A stretch of 64,000 bases of DNA, taken from CAYNRA01 sp046293395 (GTDB lineage Bacteria > Bacteroidota > Bacteroidia > Cytophagales > Spirosomataceae). A model generated the notes under the pieces. That model was given only the letters and a program-made list of their open reading frames with translations. It was not told the DNA's origin and ran no database searches. The stretch covers positions 310,001-374,000 of the forward strand of contig JBKBOU010000002.1 of assembly GCA_046293395.1 (NCBI GenBank). The letters are read 5' to 3'. Below, piece after piece: positions 7,458-15,855 of this stretch; position 1 is the stretch's first letter, and the number at the start of each line of letters is the position of its first letter. The translations under genes and the position numbers were made by a program.

Positions 7458-9599
7458 TCAGAAGAATTTAGCTCTGTTATCTTTGATGTTTGCGTTTTCT
7501 CTAATCAACATATTGGCTAAGTAAGTTCCTGTATAACCACCTACTTTTTGAAGTACTTGTTCTTTATATGCTGAGTAATCTGCAATTGCTGGAGCAGGTG
7601 TGTAAGCTGTAACTTCTGCAACAAATACGCCATTATCTCCTACAAATGGCTTTGAGCGCTTTCCTGCTTTTTGACCAAAGAATTTACCAATTGCAGTCGC
7701 ATCTAGGCCCGCACTATTCAACATTCCATTTGCAAAATTGATGTCTGTCACCGCTTCCACTAGAGCGCCAGCACCGTAAGAAGCAGCCATTTCCTGCAAC
7801 GTTCCACTTGCTTTACCTAGTTTTTCTAAGATCATTTTCCCTTTTTGCTCGTTTCTTACACGCGCACTTAGCTCCGTTCTGAAGTCATCAATAGTGGGAT
7901 TATCTTTATCTGAAGCCTCTTTTACCGCAGCAATTACAAAACTATCACCGATTTCAAAGACGCGGTCAGAGACATCTCCTACCTTCACGTCTTCACCAAA
8001 TGACCAAGAAATGATTTCTCTCGCATTTTGCAATGTATTCAACGTTGTTGCTGTTGCTGGGAGGCGTTCTGCTGTTAACAAAACAACTCCTGTTTCTTTT
8101 TGAACCAATTCTTTGAACGAAGCAATATCTTTGGCAGAAGAGCGAATCGTCTCTGCTTTTTGATACAATTCATTTCTAGTCGCTTCACTCGCATCCAATA
8201 CCTTAGCAATAGTCGCTAATTTATAAACTGTATTTGATTTTGCTTCAGTCACTTTTACAACATGGTACCCAAAATCAGTTTCGACTACAGACGGTAAAAG
8301 TCCTTCACCAGAAAAACCAAAAATCGCGTTTTCGAATGGCTTAACCATAGCTCCGTTATTCTTGAAATAACCTAAGTCACCGCCTGTTTGCGCAGTTCCA
8401 TCTTGTCCATTCATTCTTGCAAGTGTCGCAAAATCAACACCTTGTTTAGCTTGAGCTAATACCTCATTTGCTTTTCTTTTCGCTTCTGCACGTACGGAGT
8501 CAGGTGAATCTTTGCTTGCTCCGATTAAAATATGACTTGCACGAACTGTATAAAGCGAATCTTTGCTTGTTCCTAAATATTTATGAATGCTGTACGTATT
8601 TCCTTCTTTGAATGGTCCGATAGTCGCACCAACAATTGTCTGAGAAACAGCTGCTTTCAATTCTGCACTTACTTCTCCCGCTGGTCTTTCAAGTGCGAAA
8701 CGAACATCCGAATTTTGAACAGCATATTCTTGCGGGTCTGTAGCTGCTGCTAAACCTTTAGCAAGCTCACGAATATCATTATTCAAGAACGAGCTATCTT
8801 CTTTCGTTGGAGCAATTTGGAATACAACATAATCCAAACTACGGCTATCGTATCCTTTGAACTCGTCTTTATGCTTATTGAAATAATCTGACAATTGGCT
8901 GTCTGTTACTTTGATAGTCGAGTCTAAAACGCTGTAAAAAGGAACAAAAAGATAATTTGCACTGAGTTTTTCGTTTTGAGCTACATATTCGTTTTTCGCT
9001 TCGATGCTCGTCACATGAATAGACTTGCCTAACAAATTCTCGAATTTTTCACGGAGTCTAACCTGAATAAGTTGTTCTTTGAAGCTATCCCAAGCTGCTT
9101 TTTGTTCAGCTGGTAACTGATTATTTGCAATTGCATTGATGAATTGCATGTGTTGATTTCTGTCGTATTGGCCAGTTTGTGGATTTGTAAACTGCTGACG
9201 TACATAAGGATGCAAGTTTTTGGTACCTTGAATCATCTCACGAAGTTCATCAGCTGTTACTTTAAGGCCCATTTTTTCAAATTCTTCGGCATAAGCGACA
9301 TTAAAGATAAACTGTTCCCAGACTTGTTCACGAATTTGCTGAATTTCTTGTTCAGTTGCAGCTCGTTGAGCTTGCGCTTCGTAAGTAGCACGCGCTTTTT
9401 CAAATTCGGCCATAAATTGCTGATAATCAATATCTTTCCCAGCTATTTCTCCAATGGTATTTGTATCACCACCGAAAAGGCTACCTCCTCCTTGAGCACC
9501 TGAAAAAATATCACCACCCACAATGAATAGTAATAATGCAACTGCAATCACTGCGACTGCGATGCCTGAACGTTCCCTGATTTTGTTAATTAATGCCAT
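7458..9599 (-). CDS. ppiD: PpiD-like membrane-anchored peptidyl-prolyl isomerase / chaperone
   Basis: A 713-residue protein with a short cytoplasmic N-terminus, one membrane segment (about 12-31, ending FIVGGDIF) and a large periplasmic part. A SurA/PpiD-type N-terminal chaperone domain is followed by a parvulin domain at about 350-453 (RASHILIGAS, GGDLGYF, ETDFGYHVVKV). A second, degenerate PPIase-like region follows. PpiD homologues hold newly exported proteins near the Sec translocon and help outer-membrane protein folding. The length is somewhat above the E. coli protein, as is usual in Bacteroidota. It has its own promoter and shares a bidirectional terminator. Confidence 0.9.
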   Translation of the reverse strand: MALINKIRERSGIAVAVIAVALLLFIVGGDIFSGAQGGGSLFGGDTNTIGEIAGKDIDYQQFMAEFEKARATYEAQAQRAATEQEIQQIREQVWEQFIFNVAYAEEFEKMGLKVTADELREMIQGTKNLHPYVRQQFTNPQTGQYDRNQHMQFINAIANNQLPAEQKAAWDSFKEQLIQVRLREKFENLLGKSIHVTSIEAKNEYVAQNEKLSANYLFVPFYSVLDSTIKVTDSQLSDYFNKHKDEFKGYDSRSLDYVVFQIAPTKEDSSFLNNDIRELAKGLAAATDPQEYAVQNSDVRFALERPAGEVSAELKAAVSQTIVGATIGPFKEGNTYSIHKYLGTSKDSLYTVRASHILIGASKDSPDSVRAEAKRKANEVLAQAKQGVDFATLARMNGQDGTAQTGGDLGYFKNNGAMVKPFENAIFGFSGEGLLPSVVETDFGYHVVKVTEAKSNTVYKLATIAKVLDASEATRNELYQKAETIRSSAKDIASFKELVQKETGVVLLTAERLPATATTLNTLQNAREIISWSFGEDVKVGDVSDRVFEIGDSFVIAAVKEASDKDNPTIDDFRTELSARVRNEQKGKMILEKLGKASGTLQEMAASYGAGALVEAVTDINFANGMLNSAGLDATAIGKFFGQKAGKRSKPFVGDNGVFVAEVTAYTPAPAIADYSAYKEQVLQKVGGYTGTYLANMLIRENANIKDNRAKFF

Positions 9600-9675
9600 T
9601 GCTGTTTAGTAAGAATCATTAGTTTCGTTTTATACAATATGTAATTTGATTTAAAATAAAATCAAAAACGAACCG

Positions 9676-9707
9676 CAAAAATAAAGAGATTCCAATTCAT
9701 TATCAAA
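9676..9707 (-). promoter_or_regulatory. Promoter of the ppiD-like gene
   Basis: On the minus strand TTTG (9704-9707), a 20-base spacer and TATTTTTG (9676-9683). It matches the Bacteroidota consensus exactly. The predicted transcript start is near 9669, about 70 bases before the start codon. Confidence 0.75.
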
Positions 9708-9886
9708 GTTTTCCAATTTTGATTCAAAAGAATTATCTTTTATTGGGCTCTAATTCGTGTTTCGGGCTCTATTTTACCGTTTCGAATGAATAGTTACGCG
9801 TACTGATTCACACGTAATAAACCTTTTGAAACATTATCACGTTGATAGGTTATTATTTTAAGGACGTTAACATTTCAGAAAGAACG

Positions 9887-10570
9887 ATGAATTGGGAATT
9901 CAGAGCACCAACCCGAACTCAAATGGATTATGCCAGCTTGAGGCAGCTTGTCAGAAAAGGGGAAGGTGCGCAACTTGAATTTAAACTTAAAAACAACCAT
10001 CCAGAAAAAATATTACGCGAGTTAGTTGCTTTTGCAAATACAAACGGAGGGATTTTACTCCTCGGTGTGAGTGATGACAAAGAAATAAAAGGCTTAAAGT
10101 TTGGAGAAGAAGATGACTTTATTCTCCAAAAATTCATTCATTCGCATATAAGTCCTCCTCTTTCTTATGAAAACGAGCGTTTTATTCTTCCTGACGAGCG
10201 TGAAGTCCTCATTTATCACATTCCATCGAGTAGTTCAAAACCTCATTTTGTGACTTTCGGTGAACCCGAACCTACCAAAAAAGCCTATATAAGAGTAAAA
10301 GACCGGTCAATTCAGGCAAGTAAAGAAGTTAAAAATATATTGAAGGGTAAGAGCAAAAGTTTAAATATCAAATTTAACTACGGTCCAAAGGAACAAATTC
10401 TTATGTCGCTGCTCGAAAAAAATGGCTTTACCACGTTGGAAGCGTTCAAAAATGCGGCGGCAATTCCTAAAAAAATAGCCTCTGACACCCTAGTTCGCTT
10501 GGTTTTAGCAAACCTTTTGTCTATTGAACCCTCGGAGTCAGAGGATATTTATAAAATGGTGAAAATTTAA
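9887..10570 (+). CDS. AlbA_2 (Schlafen-type) DNA-binding-domain protein
   Basis: A 227-residue protein whose N-terminal half (about 25-125) matches the AlbA_2/Schlafen-like domain: EGAQLEFKLK, then ELVAFANTNGGILLLGV, then a GEPEPTKKAYIRVKDRS stretch. The C-terminal 70 residues look like a small winged helix (ILMSLLEKNGFTTLEAFKNA). In bacteria such proteins are usually annotated as putative transcriptional regulators or ATP-binding proteins; no function is shown here. The ATG at 9887 is preferred over an upstream TTG at 9842; an ATG at 9923 is also possible. Its stop codon overlaps that of the convergent M16 gene by 3 bases. Confidence 0.75.
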   Translation: MNWEFRAPTRTQMDYASLRQLVRKGEGAQLEFKLKNNHPEKILRELVAFANTNGGILLLGVSDDKEIKGLKFGEEDDFILQKFIHSHISPPLSYENERFILPDEREVLIYHIPSSSSKPHFVTFGEPEPTKKAYIRVKDRSIQASKEVKNILKGKSKSLNIKFNYGPKEQILMSLLEKNGFTTLEAFKNAAAIPKKIASDTLVRLVLANLLSIEPSESEDIYKMVKI

Positions 10571-11850
10571 CCCGCACTCCCAACAATTACTTCAAACAAG
10601 GATTCTTTTGTCAGATATTTACAAGCAATTTCTTGGATATCCAATGATGTAACCCTCTGAATATTAGACAAATACTCATGATAATAGTGATCGGGGAGCT
10701 GATTAAAAAGTATTGTCTTGTGTTTGTCTGCAATATCAAAAGCTGTATTTAGAGAACCAATAAAAGAACCAATCATGTAATTTTTGACGGTTTCTAGTTC
10801 CTCTTCACTCATCAACACTTCTTGCATTTTCTGAATTTCTAAATAGATTTCCTCCATGACTACTTGGATTAAATCTACCTTTACGTCTGCCCCAAGCACC
10901 CAATAACCAAAGGACTCGCTCGGAACTAAACTAGAAGAAATACCGTAGGTCAAACCTTTTTCTTCTCGAATGTTTTTCATTAATCGGCTTCCGAAGTAAC
11001 CTCCAAGCGCCGTATTCATCACCAAAAAAGGGAAATAATCAGGATTTTTACGATTAAATAACGGGCGACCCACACGAATACTTGCCTGCATTGCACCTTC
11101 TTTCGGAACAACAATCGAGTTTCTATCTTGACTAAACGCTGAAAACGGGGAAATTAACCCAGTATAGGTATTGTCCACTCTCCAAGCACCTATGCTACGT
11201 GAAAACTCGTCTAACTGGACATCTGAGAACTTTCCAGCAAGACATATTTGAAATGCCCGCACTTTGATATTTTCATGATAGAATTGGACACAATCTTGTT
11301 GCGCTATCTGTGTCACATCTTCCTCTGATGACACCCTTCCGAGCGGTGAAGAGGCGCCAAAAAGAACTTTCCGGAAAGTCTGACTTGCTACAAGAGATGT
11401 TTTTTCAGCATTTAAACGAATGTTTTGAACCGTATTTCTTTTTTGTATTTCAATTTCTTCTTCCGGAAAGACAGCGCAAGTAAGAACTTCTTCCAAAATA
11501 GGTAAAACAGCATTTAACATCCTACTTAAAACAAAAATTGTGATAGATAGGCGGTCTGAAGTGCTCGTTACCTCATGAAATGCACCCAAGCTTTCTAGTC
11601 TGTCTAGCAGTGTTTTAGATGTACTTTTTTGTGTACCTGCAAAGAGAGTTTTGGCTACGATGCCGATTACCTCTGTTTTTTCGGTGACATGAATCGGAAA
11701 TATCAGTTCAAGACGGGCAATTTCCTGCGTACCCGTATTCACAACCAGACAAGGAAGCTGATTGGCTAATTTGATTTCGTCGGCTGGCGGGAGATGAAAA
11801 GAAGCAAATGCTTGCTTGATGGGCGGATTAAGTCTAAAATTAGGAATCAT
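10567..11850 (-). CDS. M16-family peptidase homologue lacking the zinc motif
   Basis: A 427-residue protein with the two-domain M16B layout. The N-terminal domain aligns by the segment VIGIVAKTLFAGT (61-73), where active members read GxAHFLEHxxFxGT. The HxxEH zinc ligands are missing, so this chain cannot be a catalytic subunit. The C-terminal domain keeps the conserved arginine/tyrosine region (GSRLMKNIREEKGLTYGI, about 290-308), as in the non-catalytic partner of heterodimeric M16 peptidases. There is no signal peptide, so it probably acts in the cytoplasm. No active M16 gene lies beside it in this window. Confidence 0.85.
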   Translation of the reverse strand: MIPNFRLNPPIKQAFASFHLPPADEIKLANQLPCLVVNTGTQEIARLELIFPIHVTEKTEVIGIVAKTLFAGTQKSTSKTLLDRLESLGAFHEVTSTSDRLSITIFVLSRMLNAVLPILEEVLTCAVFPEEEIEIQKRNTVQNIRLNAEKTSLVASQTFRKVLFGASSPLGRVSSEEDVTQIAQQDCVQFYHENIKVRAFQICLAGKFSDVQLDEFSRSIGAWRVDNTYTGLISPFSAFSQDRNSIVVPKEGAMQASIRVGRPLFNRKNPDYFPFLVMNTALGGYFGSRLMKNIREEKGLTYGISSSLVPSESFGYWVLGADVKVDLIQVVMEEIYLEIQKMQEVLMSEEELETVKNYMIGSFIGSLNTAFDIADKHKTILFNQLPDHYYHEYLSNIQRVTSLDIQEIACKYLTKESLFEVIVGSAG

Positions 11851-11883
11851 ATAGGCAAAGATAGATGAGGAAAGGGCGAAAAC

Positions 11884-11919
11884 AAAAAAGTCTTACTAGT
11901 AAACCAGTAAGACTTTTTT
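11884..11919 (-). terminator. Terminator of the small lipoprotein gene
   Basis: Arms AAAAAAGTCTTACT (11884-11897) and AGTAAGACTTTTTT (11906-11919) form a 14-bp stem with A/T runs on both sides. It lies between the lipoprotein gene (11951-12130) and the downstream M16 gene. Confidence 0.88.
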
Positions 11920-11950
11920 GAGATAAGATAGACTAGCTATCTTTTGCTAA

Positions 11951-12130
11951 TTAGTTAGCAGCAGCAGTATCAGCAGCAGCTGAATCAACTACAGTTGTGT
12001 CAGCTACAACTTCTTCAGCTACTGTTGAATCTACAGCGATTTCTTCTGTAGCTTCTTCAGTTGAAGCAGATGAACATGCAGCGAAAGATGCCATAGAAGC
12101 AACTAATAATAAAGCAAATACTTTTTTCAT
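11951..12130 (-). CDS. Small Ala/Thr/Val-rich lipoprotein (59 residues)
   Basis: A short gene, easy to miss, read from ATG at 12128-12130 to a stop at 11951-11953. The protein starts MKKVFALLLVASMASFAACS, a classical lipoprotein signal with Cys19. The rest is 40 residues of low-complexity sequence rich in Ala, Glu, Thr, Val and Asp, probably unstructured. It has its own strong promoter and terminator, which supports a real, abundant transcript. The function is unknown; small acidic lipoproteins of this sort are frequent in Bacteroidota. Confidence 0.85.
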   Translation of the reverse strand: MKKVFALLLVASMASFAACSSASTEEATEEIAVDSTVAEEVVADTTVVDSAAADTAAAN

Positions 12131-12164
12131 TTCTTTAGTAATTTTATGTGTTACAAATACGATA

Positions 12165-12197
12165 CAAATTTAAGCTTATTTTAAGTTGAGTACCAAA
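12165..12197 (-). promoter_or_regulatory. Promoter of the small lipoprotein gene
   Basis: On the minus strand TTTG (12194-12197), a 21-base spacer and TAAATTTG (12165-12172). An exact consensus match giving a leader of about 28 bases. Confidence 0.8.
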
Positions 12198-12265
12198 CTT
12201 TTCTTAATTTTTTTTTAAGAAAACCAAAAAATACTGATAAACATTCAACAAATTATAAAAATAAT

Positions 12266-12763
12266 TTAATTTCTTGCTGATTTTATCTTATCATACAATC
12301 CTGTACTACGAAACGTTAAGAATTGATGACCAAAAAAGTTTACGGTAAAACTGCAACACATTGCCACAGCATGAGAGAACTTTTCACGGATTACCAAAGA
12401 GAAAGACTGTAAAAGCGGATTGGCTACATAATCTAGCACAAGCGTAGTGACGATAATCTGTACCAAAAAACCTATTGTAGAAATGAGTAAAAACTTAATT
12501 GACTCTCTTCTGGTAGAGCCAGATTCTTTTGCAGAGAAAGCATAATTCTTTGCGGGAATAAAAGAAATAACCGTGGCTGTAAGATAAGCAGCACCAACAC
12601 TGGAATGAAGAGCCGCTCTATCCGTCATTCCCAAGTAAAGAAACAGAACTTTATAGGGAATTTGTGTAATAAAGTTAGTTGCTGCTCCCATCAAAGCCGT
12701 GATGAAGAAGGAAATAAAGCTTCTAAGCTGTTTATTTTTAATCTTTTTAATTATTTTTATCAC
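12266..12763 (-). CDS. GtrA-like family membrane protein
   Basis: A 165-residue protein with four hydrophobic segments (about 14-34, 55-75, 90-113, 130-150) after a basic N-terminus. Motifs FFITALMGAATNFITQIPY, TVISFIPAKNYAFS and FTVNFFGHQFLTF match the GtrA/DPMS1-like family, in which members take part in moving or presenting lipid-linked sugars for cell-surface polysaccharides. No glycosyltransferase gene is adjacent, so its pathway is open. A TACATTTG box (minus, 12820-12827) lies about 57 bases upstream of the start. Confidence 0.8.
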   Translation of the reverse strand: MIKIIKKIKNKQLRSFISFFITALMGAATNFITQIPYKVLFLYLGMTDRAALHSSVGAAYLTATVISFIPAKNYAFSAKESGSTRRESIKFLLISTIGFLVQIIVTTLVLDYVANPLLQSFSLVIREKFSHAVAMCCSFTVNFFGHQFLTFRSTGLYDKIKSARN

Positions 12764-12846
12764 GAAAGGAATCTACTTATTTGGGATTAACGAGCTGTAA
12801 ATTTTCTTTTTGGAAAATACAAATGTAAAAAATATCTAAAAGTCAT

Positions 12847-12880
12847 AAAAAAAAACTTGGAGTGAAAGGACTCCAAGTTT
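12847..12880 (-). terminator. Terminator of the nuoKLMN operon
   Basis: Arms AAACTTGGAGT (12853-12863) and ACTCCAAGTTT (12870-12880) form an 11-bp stem with a 6-base loop. It is followed on the minus strand by a U-run. It begins 5 bases after the nuoN stop. Confidence 0.88.
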
Positions 12881-12885
12881 CAAAG

Positions 12886-14286
12886 TCAGAAAATTGATCT
12901 CAATAAATCGGGAGCTAAGCCAAACAAAATCGTTCCTATCAAACAAATAACGAGAACAACTTTAAATCTTAGCGATACCTCTATTTCTTCCTCTGTATCT
13001 GTTTTTTTCAAGAATGCTGCTCTAATTGGCTTGAAGTAATAATAAATACTCACAGCAGACATACAGATTGCTACAATTAATAACCACCAGTACCCTCTAC
13101 TTGCTGCGTCGTTAAAGACCATAAATTTACCCCAGAAACCTGCAGTCAATGGGATTCCACTTAAAGATAACATAGAAATAGCCAGAACAAATGCAAGGAA
13201 GCCGTTCTTTTTGGCTAATCCGTTCAAAACACTGATATTTTCGTCGGGTCTTCCATTGACCAATCTATCTCTCGAAACCACCATTAACACGGCAAATGCT
13301 GTTATTGTAGCTAATACGTATGCAACTGAATAAAACGCGATAGAAACAATACTTTCTTCCTGTAAGCCTACCAACGCGAGCATCATATAACCTGCATGAG
13401 AAATACTAGAATAAGCGAGCATTCTTTTAAAATTTACCTGATATACAGCAATAAAATTACCGATAACCATAGTCAATGTAGTCATCACCAAAACCATAGG
13501 CAGCCAGAAATCATACGCTGAACCAAATGACAAAGCGAGAACCTTGTAAATAGCTGCAAAACCGGCTGTTTTTACAATGGTTGACATAAAAGCTGTATAA
13601 ATGGTTGGTGCTCCTTCATATACATCAGGCGTCCAAAAATGAAATGGTGCTGCGGACACTTTGAAGAACATCCCGATTAACATAAATACAATACCAACTG
13701 AAAAATAGACTGGAAGAACATTTCCTTGCTGTTGTACAACCGGAATTGCGTCCATGATATCAAAAGTCCCAATTCCTCCGTAGTACATAGCCATACCGAA
13801 AAGAAGGATACCCGTTGCAAAAGAACCCATCAAAAGATACTTAACGGCAGCTTCATTTCCTCGAATGTTTCGTTTGTCACTACCTGTCAAGACATAAATG
13901 GAAACTGAAAGAATTTCGATACCTACAAAAAGCATGATAAGGTTTTTGAACGAGACCATGATAATTGCGCCTACAAGTGCAAATTGAAGTAGGGCGAGGT
14001 ATTCAGCTGGTTGAGCTACATCATCGTGTAGATAGTCATCTGAAAGTAATGAAACCAAAATCGTGGCTACAATGAGGATGGAGCTAAATATAATTGACTG
14101 ATTATCAATCAATAACATTTCACTAAAATAAGTACCTGGTGCATTCCAATCTATAAATGACACAAACAAACCTATGAAAAGGAAGAAGACAGTTGCTGGC
14201 AAAAGTACTTTTCTTGACGGGGAAAACCCGAGGAATAGTGTGATTAGACCAGTAATCGATAAAGCAACAATGGGATACATATTCAA
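12886..14286 (-). CDS. nuoN: NADH-quinone oxidoreductase subunit N
   Basis: A 466-residue, very hydrophobic antiporter-like subunit of complex I with about 14 membrane helices. Typical segments are FVGIEILSVSIYVLTG, FFKVSAAPFHFWTPDVYEGAP and KRMLAYSSISHAGYM, containing the conserved lysines and glutamate of the proton channel. It pumps protons coupled to NADH oxidation by menaquinone. It is the last gene of the cluster, 61 bases after nuoM, and is followed by a terminator. Confidence 0.95.
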   Translation of the reverse strand: MNMYPIVALSITGLITLFLGFSPSRKVLLPATVFFLFIGLFVSFIDWNAPGTYFSEMLLIDNQSIIFSSILIVATILVSLLSDDYLHDDVAQPAEYLALLQFALVGAIIMVSFKNLIMLFVGIEILSVSIYVLTGSDKRNIRGNEAAVKYLLMGSFATGILLFGMAMYYGGIGTFDIMDAIPVVQQQGNVLPVYFSVGIVFMLIGMFFKVSAAPFHFWTPDVYEGAPTIYTAFMSTIVKTAGFAAIYKVLALSFGSAYDFWLPMVLVMTTLTMVIGNFIAVYQVNFKRMLAYSSISHAGYMMLALVGLQEESIVSIAFYSVAYVLATITAFAVLMVVSRDRLVNGRPDENISVLNGLAKKNGFLAFVLAISMLSLSGIPLTAGFWGKFMVFNDAASRGYWWLLIVAICMSAVSIYYYFKPIRAAFLKKTDTEEEIEVSLRFKVVLVICLIGTILFGLAPDLLRSIF

Positions 14287-14347
14287 TATTTATCGTTAAT
14301 ACTAGCGATATTTCTATCCAGCTAGTAGAGTGATTTTCAAAATAATT

Positions 14348-15799
14348 TTATTTGATAATACCTGCTACTATTTGAATAACGGCAGGTTCTGACAATTGAA
14401 GAAGTAGGTTTGGTATAACACCAGTCAGAATAACTAAGAATGCGATAGGGAAGAGAACAAACGTTTCTGTTCCTGCTACATCGTTGAAATTTTCTGTCTG
14501 CGGAGATAAAGCACCAAACATAGATTTTTGCATCAATCTGAGCATATACACAGCACCAAAAATGATGGTCAGTCCAGCGATTCCACCAAGCCAATAGTGC
14601 GAATCGAAAACACTTTTGAGAAGAACGAACTCACCAACAAAACCATTGGTTAGAGGCAATGCGACGCTTCCGAGAAGGATAATCATGAAATAGATGCTTA
14701 AAGCAGGCGTTTTTTGCGTAATTCCACCCAAAGCACTCAGCGAGTACGTGCCTGTCCGCTCAAAAATCACTTGGATAACAAAGAATAAACCAATGGCATT
14801 GACACCGTGTGCGAACATTTGGAAAATCGCACCTTGTAGCCCCTCTTGCGTACCTGTAAGAACTCCAGCTGCCATGAGTCCCATGTGTGCAAAAGAAGAA
14901 TAAGCAATTAATCTTTTCATATTATCTTGTTGGACGGCAATAATTGACCCATAAACAAGACCCGCGATGGAGAGAATCATCCAAGAAAAACCAAATTGGT
15001 CAACTGCCGCAGGGAAGAAAGGAACGGCAATACGAATTAGACCATAAACACCCATTTTGGATAAAAGACCCGATAGTAACATCGTGGCAGGAGTGGGAGA
15101 TTCCGTGTAAGCATCTGGCTGCCAAGTATGTAACGGGAAAAGAGGCATTTTGATCGCGAATGCAATCATAAAAGCACTGAAGAGGAAACCTTGTTCTGTA
15201 CTACTTAAATTTTGTGCAAAAGTTACCAAGGTTGTCATATCGGAAGATTTCCCTACTACGAACAGATAAACAATGGCAACGAGCATGAACAAACTACCAA
15301 AAATAGTATATACGAACATTTTGAAAGTAACACGGTTTGCATTTTCTCCGCCCCACGCCGCTGCGATAAAGTAAACAGGGATAAGTGCCGCCTCAAAGAA
15401 AAAGTAGAATAAGAATAAATCTTGTGCTGCAAAAACACCAATTAAGGCTGCCTCCGCAAGTAGAATTAATCCCACTAAACGTTGCGGATTTGTGTAATTT
15501 GACTTTGAAGTAGATAAAATAATGAGAGGAGTTAAAAGCGAAGTCAATAAGATAAGTACAAACGAAATACCATCGACAGCTAAATGAAAAGAAATAGCAA
15601 GACTTTCAATCCAATTTACCTGGAACGAGGTCATCGAAGCATCTCCTAAATTTGTATATAACAAAACTGAACCGATAAAAACAACCAAAGAAGAGGCCAG
15701 TGCTATGTTTTTCGACAAAGAAGCAGAAGCAGACTCTTTCGTAGAAAGTAGCCAAGCGCCACTTAGTATCGGAATGAGTAGAAGGATGAGCGTTAACAT
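14348..15799 (-). CDS. nuoM: NADH-quinone oxidoreductase subunit M
   Basis: A 483-residue antiporter-like subunit of complex I. The family core is clear: FYFFFEAALIPVYFIAA, KMPLFPLHTWQPDAYTESP, and MKRLIAYSSFAHMGLM, with the conserved Glu in the first and Lys residues in the others. About 14 membrane helices. It lies between nuoL and nuoN in the usual order and is transcribed with them. Confidence 0.96.
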   Translation of the reverse strand: MLTLILLLIPILSGAWLLSTKESASASLSKNIALASSLVVFIGSVLLYTNLGDASMTSFQVNWIESLAISFHLAVDGISFVLILLTSLLTPLIILSTSKSNYTNPQRLVGLILLAEAALIGVFAAQDLFLFYFFFEAALIPVYFIAAAWGGENANRVTFKMFVYTIFGSLFMLVAIVYLFVVGKSSDMTTLVTFAQNLSSTEQGFLFSAFMIAFAIKMPLFPLHTWQPDAYTESPTPATMLLSGLLSKMGVYGLIRIAVPFFPAAVDQFGFSWMILSIAGLVYGSIIAVQQDNMKRLIAYSSFAHMGLMAAGVLTGTQEGLQGAIFQMFAHGVNAIGLFFVIQVIFERTGTYSLSALGGITQKTPALSIYFMIILLGSVALPLTNGFVGEFVLLKSVFDSHYWLGGIAGLTIIFGAVYMLRLMQKSMFGALSPQTENFNDVAGTETFVLFPIAFLVILTGVIPNLLLQLSEPAVIQIVAGIIK

Positions 15800-15855
15800 A
15801 TTTTAATTTCTCTTGATTTTAAATTGACAATAAATTGAAGTGTTTAGCCATCGAT

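Noticed and set aside
9842..9886. Upstream TTG start of the AlbA_2 protein
   Set aside because: A good ATG at 9887 exists, and the extra 15 residues add nothing to the domain.
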